From the NCBI GenBank assembly GCA_964640955.1, contig CAZXJI010000012.1:1-64000 (forward strand): a stretch of 64,000 nt of DNA, given 5' to 3'. The notes under the pieces were generated by a model. It did no database searches. It was given only the letters and a program-made list of their open reading frames with translations, and was not told the origin of the DNA. Position numbers and translations under genes: made by a program. Shown here piece by piece: positions 7,932 to 16,489 of this stretch. Source of the DNA: CAXXOK01 sp964640955. Its GTDB lineage: Bacteria > Bacillota > Clostridia > Christensenellales > Aristaeellaceae. The stretch's first letter is position 1; each line of letters starts with the position of its first letter.

Positions 7932-9317
7932 ATGAAAACTTCCATGCAGGCCGCGCTGACCGCGGCGCTGAGCACCGGCGGGGATTTCGCCGAGATCTTT
8001 CTGGAGGACAACCGCTCCCATTCGCTGCAGATGCTCGGCGGGCAGTTGGAGCTGGTCAATTCCAACCGCGCCCACGGCGCGGGCATACGGGTGTTCGACG
8101 GTCTGAACGCCGTGTACGCCTACACCAACGATACCGATCCGGAGGGCCTCCTGCGCTGCGCCCGGCAGGCGGCCTCGGCCGTGCGCGAGCAACGCAGGGC
8201 GCTCGTGCGCGCGCAGCCGTTCGTCGTGCCGGCGCTTCCCGCGGCGCTGCCCATCCGGCAGCTTCCTTCCGCGACCGATACGAGGCAGAAGCTCTCCTAC
8301 CTGCGCGCGGCGGACGCGGCGGCCCGCGCCGTGAGCCCCGAAATCGGCCAGGTGAACTGCACGCTGATGGACGAGGAGCAGGACGTGCTGATCGCCAACA
8401 GCGAGGGCCTCTACGTGGAGGACGCCCGCGTGCGCACGCGTCTTTCCTGCGCGGCCGTGGCGACCGACGGCAAGGAAAAGCAGCAGGGCCACGAGGGCCC
8501 CGGCGCGAGCACGGGCTACGAGTTGTTTTCAACCCGCGTGGATCCCGCCCGGACCGGGCGCGAGGCGGCCGAATCGGCCGTGCTGATGCTCCACGCGCCG
8601 GAGTGCCCCGCGGGCGTCATGCCGGTCGTGATCGACAACGGCTTCGGCGGGGTCATTTTCCACGAGGCGTGCGGCCACAGCCTGGAAGCCACCAGCGTCG
8701 CCTTCGGTATGAGCGTTTTCTGCGACAAGCTCGGGCAGAAGATCGCCGCGGATTGCGTAACCGCCGTGGACGACGGCACGCTGCCCTACGAATGGGGCAG
8801 CCTGCGCGTGGACGACGAGGGCATGCCCACCAACCGCCTCGTGCTCATCGAAAACGGCGTGCTGACCCACTACATGATCGACAAGCTCAACGCCAAGCGC
8901 ATGGGCATGGCGCCCACCGGCAGCGGGCGGCGGCAGAGCTACGCCTTCGCCCCCACCTCGCGCATGCGCAACACCTTCATCGCACCGGGCAACGACGACG
9001 AAGCCGAGATGATCGCCACCATGGGCGACGGCCTGTACGCCAAAAAGCTCGGTGGCGGTTCGGTGGACCCCGCGACGGGCGGGTTTAACTTCGCGGTCGC
9101 GGAGGGGTACCTGGTCAAGGACGGGAAGATCGCCCACCCCGTGCGCGGCGCCTCCCTGATCGGCAAGGGCGCGGACATCCTGATGAAAATCGACAGGGTC
9201 GGCGGCGACATGCGAATGGCGCAGGGCCTCTGCGGCAGCATCAGCGGCAGCGTGCCGGTCAACGTCGGCCAGCCGATGATCCGCGTCACGCAGATGACCG
9301 TCGGTGGCCGCGCGTAA
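7932..9317 (+). CDS. tldD: TldD-type metalloprotease subunit
   Basis: A 461-residue member of the TldD/PmbA (U62) family. The zinc-binding HEACGH (residues about 244-249) fits the HExxxH motif of TldD in the TldD-TldE heterodimer. That complex degrades unfolded peptides and trims ribosomally made peptides such as microcin B17 precursors. The start is ATG 7932, with AGGAG about 13 bases upstream, a rather long spacing. Its partner gene follows 22 bases downstream. No natural-product peptide gene was seen nearby, so a housekeeping peptidase role is more likely. Confidence 0.93.
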   Translation: MKTSMQAALTAALSTGGDFAEIFLEDNRSHSLQMLGGQLELVNSNRAHGAGIRVFDGLNAVYAYTNDTDPEGLLRCARQAASAVREQRRALVRAQPFVVPALPAALPIRQLPSATDTRQKLSYLRAADAAARAVSPEIGQVNCTLMDEEQDVLIANSEGLYVEDARVRTRLSCAAVATDGKEKQQGHEGPGASTGYELFSTRVDPARTGREAAESAVLMLHAPECPAGVMPVVIDNGFGGVIFHEACGHSLEATSVAFGMSVFCDKLGQKIAADCVTAVDDGTLPYEWGSLRVDDEGMPTNRLVLIENGVLTHYMIDKLNAKRMGMAPTGSGRRQSYAFAPTSRMRNTFIAPGNDDEAEMIATMGDGLYAKKLGGGSVDPATGGFNFAVAEGYLVKDGKIAHPVRGASLIGKGADILMKIDRVGGDMRMAQGLCGSISGSVPVNVGQPMIRVTQMTVGGRA

Positions 9318-9339
9318 AGCATAAAGGAGAGTGCAATCC

Positions 9340-10689
9340 GTGAAAATGGACGAATTTATTCAAAAGCTGTTCGCGGCCGCCGGGGCGGCCGGGTTTACGG
9401 TCGCCGAGGCCTATATGACGGAGGACGAAAGCTTTAGGGCGATGGCGACCAACGGGGAGATTACGGAGTATTCCTCGCACGCGACGCGGGGACTGGGTTT
9501 TCGCGCTCTGCTGAACGGCCGCATGGGCTATGCCTCCACCGAGGCGTTCGACGACGCGGCCGTCGGCTGGCTGATCGACGGTGCGCGCGACAGCGCGACC
9601 TTCTGCGAGGATCCCGCCGAGGCGCCGATCTACGACGGCTGCGAACCCGTCGCGGCGCTGACCCTGACCGGTTCGGACGCCCCCGCCGCCGACAAGCTCG
9701 CCTTCGCCCTGGAAATGGAGAAGGCCGCCAAGGCCTACGACCCGCGGGTGACGCACGTCGGCTACGACACCGTGATCACCGGCCGGGTGAAGGTGCGCGT
9801 GACCAACACCCACGGCATGGACAAGCAATACGAGGAAAGCGTCTGCGGGGCCTACCTGCAGCCCGTCGCCCACGAGGGGGACGATACCGCGACCGGGTTC
9901 GACATCCGCTTTACGCGCGATTTCGCCAAGCTGGACGCGACGGCGCTGGGCCGTTCGGCCGCCAAGAAGGCGACGGACGCGCTGCACGCCTCGCCGGTCG
10001 CCTCCGGCTGCTACCGTGTGATTATCCAGAATCTCGCCATGACCGATCTATTGGAAACCTTCTCCCCCGCCTTCTCCGCCGAAAAGGCACAGAAGGACCT
10101 GTCGCTGCTCAAGGGCAAGCTCGGAGAGGCAATCTCCGCCGACTGCGTGACCGTCGTGGACGATCCGCTGCGCCCGGACGGCTTCGGCAGCCGTCCCTTC
10201 GACGCCGAGGGCGTACCCGGCAAACGCAACGCGGTGATCGAAAACGGCGTGTTCAAGACGTTCCTGCACAACCTGAAAACCGCCCGCAAGGACGGCGTGG
10301 CTTCCACCGGCAACGCCGGCAGGGCCGGGTACGCGGGCTCCGTGCACGTGGCGCCCAGCAACTTCTTCATCGAGCCGGGCGAAGCCTCCTTCGAGGAACT
10401 GGTGTCGCGGATGGGAGACGGTCTGGTAATCACCGAGGTCGAGGGCCTGCACGCGGGCGCCAACGCCGTCAGCGGCGATTTTTCGCTGCTGTCCAAGGGC
10501 TATACGGTCAAGGACGGCAAGCGGGTCCGCCCCGTGGAGCAGATCACCATCGCGGGCAACTTTTTCGAGCTGCTGAAAAACGTATGCGCGGTGGGCAGCG
10601 ACCTGCGCTTCCCCTCCGGCGGTTTCGGTGCGCCCAGCATAGACGCGGGTACGCTGAGCGTCGCGGGGAAGGACGAGCAGGCGAAGTAG
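9340..10689 (+). CDS. pmbA: TldE/PmbA subunit of the TldD-TldE protease
   Basis: A 449-residue PmbA/TldE homologue. It lacks the HExxxH motif, as expected for the non-catalytic partner that shapes the substrate tunnel. Typical family stretches are present, such as ADCVTVVDDPLRPDGFGS and SGDFSLLSKGY. The start chosen is GTG 9340, 11 bases after AAGGAG; GTG 9331 is too close to the ribosome site and ATG 9346 rather far. It is cotranscribed with tldD and ends at a strong terminator. Confidence 0.92.
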   Translation: MKMDEFIQKLFAAAGAAGFTVAEAYMTEDESFRAMATNGEITEYSSHATRGLGFRALLNGRMGYASTEAFDDAAVGWLIDGARDSATFCEDPAEAPIYDGCEPVAALTLTGSDAPAADKLAFALEMEKAAKAYDPRVTHVGYDTVITGRVKVRVTNTHGMDKQYEESVCGAYLQPVAHEGDDTATGFDIRFTRDFAKLDATALGRSAAKKATDALHASPVASGCYRVIIQNLAMTDLLETFSPAFSAEKAQKDLSLLKGKLGEAISADCVTVVDDPLRPDGFGSRPFDAEGVPGKRNAVIENGVFKTFLHNLKTARKDGVASTGNAGRAGYAGSVHVAPSNFFIEPGEASFEELVSRMGDGLVITEVEGLHAGANAVSGDFSLLSKGYTVKDGKRVRPVEQITIAGNFFELLKNVCAVGSDLRFPSGGFGAPSIDAGTLSVAGKDEQAK

Positions 10690-10712
10690 GCTTCACCTTT
10701 AGACGTAACCAG

Positions 10713-10764
10713 AACGACGGGACTCCCGGCCTTCGAAAGGCGCCGGGAATCCCGTCGTTTTTTG
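10713..10764 (+). terminator. Intrinsic terminator of the pgmB-tldD-pmbA operon
   Basis: An 18-position stem (10713-10730 with 10742-10759) has a single mismatch and an 11-base loop, and ends in a T-run. Confidence 0.9.
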
Positions 10765-10787
10765 TCGTTTTGCCGCTAGCAACGGCG

Positions 10788-11678
10788 TTATCGAATCGTC
10801 CACCAGCTGCCCGTGTGAACGGGATAAAACCCGATACGGTAGTAAAACTGCTGCGACGATCCGACCAGCGCCGTCCTGGCGCCCATCCGCCCGCACCGCC
10901 CGACCGCCTCCAGCACGGCGGCCCTGCCGAGCCCCCTCAGGCGATACGCCGGATCGGTGGCGACCGGCTCGATCAGCGCGTACGGATCGCCGGGCGCGTA
11001 CCACATGCCGCAGTGGGCCACGTATTTCCCGTCGGGCGCCGTAACGGCCAGCACGATTTGCGGAAGGATCATGGGGCTGGAAAGCATCTCCCTGCGCACC
11101 GCGATATCCTCCGGCGCGCACGGCGGCGGGCCCTCGTGGTTGAAGCCTCTCCACATGACCGCGTTGTATTGGGCAAAATCCCACCCGTCGGCCATGCTGA
11201 CGAACCCGTATCCGTCGGGCAGGCGGTAGGAAAGGCGCTCGGAAATATCGAGCATCGCGGTGTTCTCCTGCTCCGCCGTAGCGACGAAGCCCAAGCTGGC
11301 CGCCGCCCGCTGAAGCGCGCGGTCGTTATCGTCGATGTTCACACGCAGGCCGCTTGGGCCGGCAAGCGCGCCCTTGGCATAGGCGAGCATCTCGCGGTTG
11401 AGCGCCTCGTACCCCCGCGCCGTGAACAGATAGGCGTCGCCCAAAACGCTTTCATAGGTGGCCAGGCCGACGATCCGACCGCTTTCCTCCCACAGCCCGA
11501 TGCGGCCCAGCGCGGACCGATCCAGCATGGCGTGCGTGGTCATCCATTCCCAGCGGCCCCAGGTAAAACCGGGATACGCGAGGCGGTCTCGGTTGACGGC
11601 CCGCAAAAACGCGCGCACCTTTTGATAGTCGTCGGTAAACAACGGCTCCGGCGTATAGTTTCTCATCGTGACCAACAT
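10788..11678 (-). CDS. GNAT-family N-acetyltransferase, two-domain
   Basis: A 296-residue protein that looks like two GNAT folds in tandem. The C-terminal half has the acetyl-CoA loop AYRLRGLGRAAVLEAVGRCG (R/Q-x-x-G-x-G/A type) and a downstream YRIGFYPV. The N-terminal half has a degenerate acetyltransferase pattern (ENTAMLDI). The acceptor is unknown. The start is ATG 11678 with GGGGGAG 6 bases upstream; ATG 11666 is possible. It lies 40 bases downstream of the LysE-type exporter on the same strand. Confidence 0.85.
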   Translation of the reverse strand: MLVTMRNYTPEPLFTDDYQKVRAFLRAVNRDRLAYPGFTWGRWEWMTTHAMLDRSALGRIGLWEESGRIVGLATYESVLGDAYLFTARGYEALNREMLAYAKGALAGPSGLRVNIDDNDRALQRAAASLGFVATAEQENTAMLDISERLSYRLPDGYGFVSMADGWDFAQYNAVMWRGFNHEGPPPCAPEDIAVRREMLSSPMILPQIVLAVTAPDGKYVAHCGMWYAPGDPYALIEPVATDPAYRLRGLGRAAVLEAVGRCGRMGARTALVGSSQQFYYRIGFYPVHTGSWWTIR

Positions 11679-11718
11679 GCCGCTCCCCCGCTTTCCAGGT
11701 CCCCGGCGGGCCGCGCCG

Positions 11719-12360
11719 TCAGCCGACCGACCCGATCGCCTTGACGGCGTTTACGAAAAACACGACTCCGAAATAAACCAGTACTCCGCCCAGCGCACCC
11801 ACGATCACCCGGTACAGCCCCTGTTTGATGAACCGGCGGGTTTTGCCGATGATCACGGAAATGCTCCCGTACCAGAGAAAATCGATGGAGATATGGCCGA
11901 TGTAAAAGGCCGCCACGCCCGGCACGCCGAAGGTCTGGTAGGCTTTGAGCAAAAACCCCAGCCCGATGATCGCCCACCAGAGGAGAAAATAAGGGTTCAT
12001 GGCGCTGATGACCGCGCCGGAAACGACCATGTTTTTCGCGCCGTCGCCGCCTTCCTCCATCCGGACGGTCAGCGTGTTTTTCAGCGCGCTGCGGAGCATC
12101 CCCGCGCCCATCAGGCCCAGCAGCGCCCCGCCGATCAGCCCGATGGCGATCTGCGCCGCGCCGGACTGCAAAATGAGGTCGAAACCGAAGAAAATCAGGA
12201 CGATCAGCAAAAGCTCCAGCAGCGCGTGCCCGAGGATGATCAGAAAGCCGGATTTGCCTCCGCTGTTCAGCGCCTGCCGGATGGTGTAGGTCAGCAGCGG
12301 CCCGGGCATCACGGAACCCGAAAAGGCCAGCGCCATGGAAGAAAGCAGGATCGCCACCAT
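11719..12360 (-). CDS. LysE/RhtB-family amino-acid exporter
   Basis: A 213-residue membrane protein with about six hydrophobic segments. The N-terminal signature SGSVMPGPLLTYTIRQAL matches the P-G-P motif of the LysE/RhtB translocators that export amino acids and similar small molecules. AMNPYFLLWWAI corresponds to the conserved N-P-K/Y segment. The frame is open to 12405, but that ATG overlaps the probable -10 box at 12401-12406, so ATG 12360 is preferred; it has GGGGGG about 10 bases upstream. It is cotranscribed with the acetyltransferase. Confidence 0.85.
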   Translation of the reverse strand: MVAILLSSMALAFSGSVMPGPLLTYTIRQALNSGGKSGFLIILGHALLELLLIVLIFFGFDLILQSGAAQIAIGLIGGALLGLMGAGMLRSALKNTLTVRMEEGGDGAKNMVVSGAVISAMNPYFLLWWAIIGLGFLLKAYQTFGVPGVAAFYIGHISIDFLWYGSISVIIGKTRRFIKQGLYRVIVGALGGVLVYFGVVFFVNAVKAIGSVG

Positions 12361-12400
12361 TCCGCATGCACCCCCCGGCTCCGTTTTTTTGGATTGATTC

Positions 12401-12430
12401 AGCATACCACAGCCGGTCTGTGCTCCGCAA
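12401..12430 (-). promoter_or_regulatory. Promoter of the LysE-type exporter
   Basis: On the minus strand TTGCGG (12425-12430), an 18-base spacer and TATGCT (12401-12406), preceded by TGTGG. Confidence 0.5.
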
Positions 12431-12652
12431 GGGCCGGTCTTCCCGCGCTGTGCGCGGGAATTGTTTCATTTTACCTCCGGAGCCGGAATTTTCAGCGGAT
12501 CGTCAGGCCATGTTCACAGACGGATTTTATCGTGAAGCGACAACTAAATGCAAACGGCTTTCAGGCAGGGCGCTTCCGCGTTTCTTGCCGTGTTTCGTGC
12601 GCGCCCTTCGGCGCGGCGGCGGCCGTTTGGAAAAGCGAAGGGGACGTGCGAT

Positions 12653-13267
12653 ATGAAAAGGCGACCGGCTTTCATCCTCCTGGCGATCCTCCTGTGCGCA
12701 AGCGCGACGGCGCAGGCGGGCACCGAAGCGATTCTGGACGTGACGCCATTGTACCAGGCGAACTACACCAGCGTTCTGTTCACCTATCACGGCGAGGAGA
12801 AAACCGTGGCCGGCTGCGGCTGCAGCACGGTATGCCTCGCCATGGCGATGAATTATCTGAGCGACTCGAGCGCGTACGATCCGGAAGCGCTCCTGCTGGA
12901 AGCCTACGAAAACGACCTGTACACCGGCGTGGGCCTGGGTTATGCGGAAATGGTGACCATGCTTGAAAACGGCGATCTGGAGGGCGAATGGTTCCGCGGC
13001 AGCGCCAAGCTGTTCCGCCGGGCGCTTCGCCACGGCTGCCCCATTATCGCCTATATGGGCGAAGGCTTCTTTTCCAACGACGGGCACTATATCCTGATCA
13101 TCGGCATCGACCAATACGACCGGCTCATCGTGGTGGACCCCAACAGCGAACGCAAATCGCAGGGCCGTTACCCCAGCGACATCATCGTGCGGGAGGCCAA
13201 CAGCAAGGGGTCCTTTCTGGTCTGCTACCATCCGGGCGACACGCCGCTGGCCTATGTGGAGGATTAG
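12653..13267 (+). CDS. Secreted C39-like (papain-fold) peptidase or inactive relative
   Basis: A 204-residue protein with a typical signal peptide (MKRRPAFILLAILLCASATA, cleavage near AQA-GT). The mature part carries a C39_2-type cysteine-peptidase pattern: Cys in VAGCGCSTVCLAMAMNYL (candidate nucleophile Cys55, with Cys57 and Cys61 nearby), then His145 in DGHYILIIGID and VVDPNSE supplying the third polar residue. It would act outside the membrane on a peptide or murein cross-link. It appears to be a single-gene unit. The ribosome site is AAGGGGA and the start is ATG 12653. Confidence 0.8.
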   Translation: MKRRPAFILLAILLCASATAQAGTEAILDVTPLYQANYTSVLFTYHGEEKTVAGCGCSTVCLAMAMNYLSDSSAYDPEALLLEAYENDLYTGVGLGYAEMVTMLENGDLEGEWFRGSAKLFRRALRHGCPIIAYMGEGFFSNDGHYILIIGIDQYDRLIVVDPNSERKSQGRYPSDIIVREANSKGSFLVCYHPGDTPLAYVED

Positions 13268-13298
13268 CGGCCTGTTGTCAAACGGATCCCGACTGCGA

Positions 13299-13327
13299 TT
13301 GCGCCCCCGCGTTTGCGATGATATAAT
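13299..13327 (+). promoter_or_regulatory. Promoter of the AAA+ ATPase gene
   Basis: TTGCGC, a 17-base spacer and a consensus TATAAT (13322-13327). The start codon is 55 bases further on. Confidence 0.65.
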
Positions 13328-13381
13328 GAAAACCGAAAAAACAGTAGCGGCCCGCAAAGCGCGGGGCCCGAGGAGAAGCGC

Positions 13382-14644
13382 ATGAATCGCAAGGACGAGA
13401 TTATCCGCCTGCAGATGGACGTCATCAACCAAATGACCCAAACCAACCTGCGGCGCATCGCGGACGACCTGTGGGGCGTTCCCACGCTGCAGAGCGGCGG
13501 AACGCCGGTCGTCAAGGAGCCCGGCGCGCCCGCGGACGCGCAGCCCGCGGAGGCGCGACCCGCCGCCGTTTCCCAGCGGCAGGAGTCGGCCGAGGCACCC
13601 AAAACGCAGGAGGAAGCGACGCCCCCGGAAAGCATCGAAGAGCTGAAAAAGGAACTGGAAGGCTACATCGGCCTTTCGGTCATCAAAAAAGAGGTACAGA
13701 GCCTCATCAACTTCGTCACGGTGCAAAAGCTGCGCCGGCAAAACGACCTGCCGGTGGACGACCTTTCCCTGCACATGGTGTTTTCCGGTAATCCCGGCAC
13801 CGGTAAGACGATGATCGCGCGCCTCATGAGCCGCATTTACAGAAGCCTCGGCATCCTCACCAAGGGGCAACTGGTGGAGGTCGACCGCGGCGGGCTGGTG
13901 GCCGGCTACGTAGGCCAGACCGCCATCAAGACCGGCGAGGCGATACAGAAGGCGCTGGGCGGCGTGCTGTTCGTGGACGAGGCGTACGCCCTGACCGACC
14001 ACGGCGAGAACGACTACGGCCAGGAGGCGGTAGATACGCTGCTCAAGGCCATGGAGGATCACCGCGACGATCTGGTCGTGATCGTGGCCGGGTATACGGA
14101 GCTCATGGAGCAGTTCGTACACTCCAACCCCGGTCTGGAAAGCCGTTTCAACCGTTTTATGCTCTTCCCGGACTATACCGTGGAAGAGATGCTTGCCATT
14201 TTCGACATGCGCTGCCAAAAGAGCGGTTATACGCTGGCCGAGGACGCGCGCGGCCTGCTCAAGGGGCTGCTGGCACTGCTGAGCCTGAATGTGAAGGGCT
14301 TTGGTAACGCGCGCGGGGTGCGTAACCTCTTCGAGCGGGCGGTCAGCGCGCAGGCGGACCGGCTGGCGGCGATGAACCGGGTGACGCGCGAAGAGCTGAT
14401 GACGCTGACCAGCGCGGACATCCGCGCCGCGGCGGGCGAGGAGCAGGCGGCCGAACGGCAGGCGGAAGCGGAAGAAACGCCCGGATCCACGGCCGCGCCC
14501 GTCGCTGCGACGGAGGCGAACGACCCTTCGCCAGCCGAAACGGAAGCGGACGACGCAGAAACGGAACCGGACGAGCCGGAGAGCGAGGCGGATCTGAGCC
14601 CCGTGGAGCGTTTGTTTCGCGGCACGAAGCCCGGGGACGCGTAA
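13382..14644 (+). CDS. AAA+ ATPase of the SpoVK/CbbX family
   Basis: A 420-residue AAA+ protein. Walker A is GNPGTGKT (from residue 136), Walker B is GVLFVDEAYAL, and sensor and arginine-finger regions are seen in VVIVAGYTELMEQF and NPGLESRFNRFMLF. GLVAGYVGQTAIKT is the CbbX/SpoVK pore-loop region. Residues about 35-85 are a low-complexity Pro/Ala/Glu linker after a short helical N-terminus, and about 60 C-terminal residues are an acidic Glu/Ala-rich tail. Relatives remodel protein complexes (RuBisCO activase CbbX; SpoVK in sporulation); the client here is unknown. Confidence 0.88.
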   Translation: MNRKDEIIRLQMDVINQMTQTNLRRIADDLWGVPTLQSGGTPVVKEPGAPADAQPAEARPAAVSQRQESAEAPKTQEEATPPESIEELKKELEGYIGLSVIKKEVQSLINFVTVQKLRRQNDLPVDDLSLHMVFSGNPGTGKTMIARLMSRIYRSLGILTKGQLVEVDRGGLVAGYVGQTAIKTGEAIQKALGGVLFVDEAYALTDHGENDYGQEAVDTLLKAMEDHRDDLVVIVAGYTELMEQFVHSNPGLESRFNRFMLFPDYTVEEMLAIFDMRCQKSGYTLAEDARGLLKGLLALLSLNVKGFGNARGVRNLFERAVSAQADRLAAMNRVTREELMTLTSADIRAAAGEEQAAERQAEAEETPGSTAAPVAATEANDPSPAETEADDAETEPDEPESEADLSPVERLFRGTKPGDA

Positions 14645-14661
14645 ATCCCGATGACATGAAT

Positions 14662-14697
14662 GGAGCGCCGCCCCGTATTCCTGCGGGGCGGCGCTCC
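14662..14697. terminator. Bidirectional terminator between AAA+ ATPase and DUF4867 genes
   Basis: A perfect 14-bp GC-rich stem (14662-14675 with 14684-14697) with an 8-base loop lies between convergent genes. The T-tract is short. Confidence 0.8.
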
Positions 14698-14717
14698 CTG
14701 TTTACTCTCCGTTTTCC

Positions 14718-15386
14718 TCAGTACTTCACGTCGAAGTTTTCCCCATGGAGCCCCGGGTACGCCCCGGCCTCCACATCCGCCCGGTTGTCCGGGTGGGCGA
14801 TCAGCCATTTGTCCTTGGCCCACAGCAGACGGCCGTCGTACCCTTCGGGCCGCGGCAACTCCAGCGCGTGGTTGGTGCCGCGGGGCAGGACGATGATGTC
14901 GATAAAGCCTTCGTCGCTCACCTGGCAGGGAGCGTAGTGCAGGGTAGTAGCGTAAAATTCCACCGTCGTGCCCGCCGGCACGTAGAAACCCGTCACCTTG
15001 CCCGCGGGCAGGTCGAGCCCTTCCATGTCCGTCTGCAGGCCCAGCAGGACGACCAGATCGGTCACGGCGATATTGTGCTCGCTGGCACGGTGGTATTCCA
15101 GGGCGTTGAGCAGGGTATTGTATCCCCAGCAGCAGCCGATCTGACAGCCGCCCGCACCGCGCAGCGCGTGCTTGACGCGGCCGAAGTCGGGCATCGCTTC
15201 CAGCGCGGGCAGGTCGGGCACGTAGGCGACGCCCGCCTCGGGCATGGGCGCGGTTTTCGCGCACATCTCCCTCAGCGCGGCCGAGTCGAAGTCCGCCACG
15301 CGGCCGAAGGGCTTAAACGCCGGATCGTACACCGAATAAAAGGGCAGGGTCGGGTTTTTGGTGCGCAGGTTTTGAAGCATGTCCAT
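14718..15386 (-). CDS. DUF4867 family protein
   Basis: A 222-residue protein that I place in the DUF4867 family, which has a cupin-like core. Visible features are a Cys-rich segment GAGGCQIGCCWGYNT (about residues 75-90), a polar EYHRASEHNIAV that could hold metal ligands, and VPAGTTVEFYATTLHYAPC. The combination of histidines after a V-P-A-G turn suggests a sugar-binding or isomerase cupin, but no reaction is established. The start is ATG 15386 with AAGGAGG 7 bases upstream. Confidence 0.75.
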   Translation of the reverse strand: MDMLQNLRTKNPTLPFYSVYDPAFKPFGRVADFDSAALREMCAKTAPMPEAGVAYVPDLPALEAMPDFGRVKHALRGAGGCQIGCCWGYNTLLNALEYHRASEHNIAVTDLVVLLGLQTDMEGLDLPAGKVTGFYVPAGTTVEFYATTLHYAPCQVSDEGFIDIIVLPRGTNHALELPRPEGYDGRLLWAKDKWLIAHPDNRADVEAGAYPGLHGENFDVKY

Positions 15387-15468
15387 CGGATTTCCTCCTT
15401 GCGGTCGCGGCCCGGTTCGGCGCGGCCTTCCTTCCGCGTTTTTCCGGGCCGAATCCGTTTCTTGTGTC

Positions 15469-15497
15469 AGCATACCCCCGCGCGGTCCGCGCGTCAA
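15469..15497 (-). promoter_or_regulatory. Promoter of the DUF4867 gene
   Basis: On the minus strand TTGACG (15492-15497), a 17-base spacer and TATGCT (15469-15474). Confidence 0.6.
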
Positions 15498-15512
15498 GGC
15501 ATTTTCGTCCGC

Positions 15513-15541
15513 TTGTTTCCGTTCCCGCGCTGTGGTATGCT
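15513..15541 (+). promoter_or_regulatory. Promoter of the radical SAM gene
   Basis: TTGTTT, a 17-base spacer and TATGCT (15536-15541) preceded by TGTGG. It lies divergent to the DUF4867 promoter. Confidence 0.55.
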
Positions 15542-15571
15542 TTGGGCGTTTGAAAAGGGAGGCCCGGCCGC

Positions 15572-16468
15572 ATGAAATGCAACCTCTGTCCGCGGCGCTG
15601 TGACGCCGAACGCACCCCGACCACGGGAAACGGGTTTTGCCGCGCGGGCACGCTGCCCGTGGTGGCCCGCGCCGCACGCCACGATTGGGAGGAGCCGTGT
15701 ATCAGCGGTACGCGCGGCAGCGGCGCGGTGTTTTTCTCCGGCTGCTCGCTCGGCTGCGCGTTTTGCCAGAACGCAACCATCAGCCGGGGCGCGCCGAAGG
15801 GCCATACGCTTACACCCGAGGCGCTTTCGACGCTTTTCACGCGGGTGGAGGCGCTGGGTGTGCATAACCTGAACCTCGTCAGCCCTTCGCATTTCGCGCC
15901 CGCGGTGCTGGAGGCGCTGCGCATCCGCAAACCCGGTATTCCCGTGGTGTGGAATTCCAACGGCTACGAGCGGGTGGAAACCGTCGAGGCCATGCGCGGG
16001 CTGGTGGACGTGTTTTTGCCGGATTTCAAGTATTATAAGGCATCCACCGCCGCCCAGCTCGCGGGCGCGCCGGATTATTTCCCCGTGGCGCTCTCCGCCA
16101 TACGGGCCATGTGCCGCCGGACCGGCGCGCCCGTGTACGACGAAAGCGGCATGCTCGTCCGGGGCACGCTGGTGCGGCACCTGGTGCTGCCGATGCGCGT
16201 GGACGAGACCCTTTCGATTCTGGAAACCGTCGCGCGGGAGCTGCCTCCCGGCACGCCCGTGAGCCTGATGAGGCAGTACACGCCCATGAACGGCATCGCC
16301 GTCAAGGGCATGGATCGCCGCCTGACCGCACGGGAATACGCCCGCGCGCGCGACAGGCTGTTTTCGCTCGGGCTGGAGGGCTACCTGCAGGCGAAGGAGG
16401 CGGCGCAGACCGCCTACACCCCCGCCTTTCTGACCGCCGAGAGCACGCGGCTCTTCGACGATCTGTGA
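15572..16468 (+). CDS. Radical SAM protein, PflA-like (COG1313)
   Basis: A 298-residue radical SAM enzyme. The iron-sulfur motif is CSLGCAFCQN (CxxxCxxC, about residues 59-66). An N-terminal Cys pattern CNLCPRRCDAERTP plus GFCRAG is characteristic of the COG1313 group often annotated as pyruvate formate-lyase activating enzyme homologues. True PflA normally sits beside pflB, which is absent here, so the client may be different. The start is ATG 15572. It converges on the metallo-beta-lactamase gene with only 21 bases between them. Confidence 0.88.
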   Translation: MKCNLCPRRCDAERTPTTGNGFCRAGTLPVVARAARHDWEEPCISGTRGSGAVFFSGCSLGCAFCQNATISRGAPKGHTLTPEALSTLFTRVEALGVHNLNLVSPSHFAPAVLEALRIRKPGIPVVWNSNGYERVETVEAMRGLVDVFLPDFKYYKASTAAQLAGAPDYFPVALSAIRAMCRRTGAPVYDESGMLVRGTLVRHLVLPMRVDETLSILETVARELPPGTPVSLMRQYTPMNGIAVKGMDRRLTAREYARARDRLFSLGLEGYLQAKEAAQTAYTPAFLTAESTRLFDDL

Positions 16469-16489
16469 ACTTCGGAATCTGAACGGATT

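Noticed and set aside
12527..14218. A 563-codon minus-strand open frame
   Set aside because: It is antisense to the C39-like protein and the AAA+ ATPase, both with motifs and ribosome sites.
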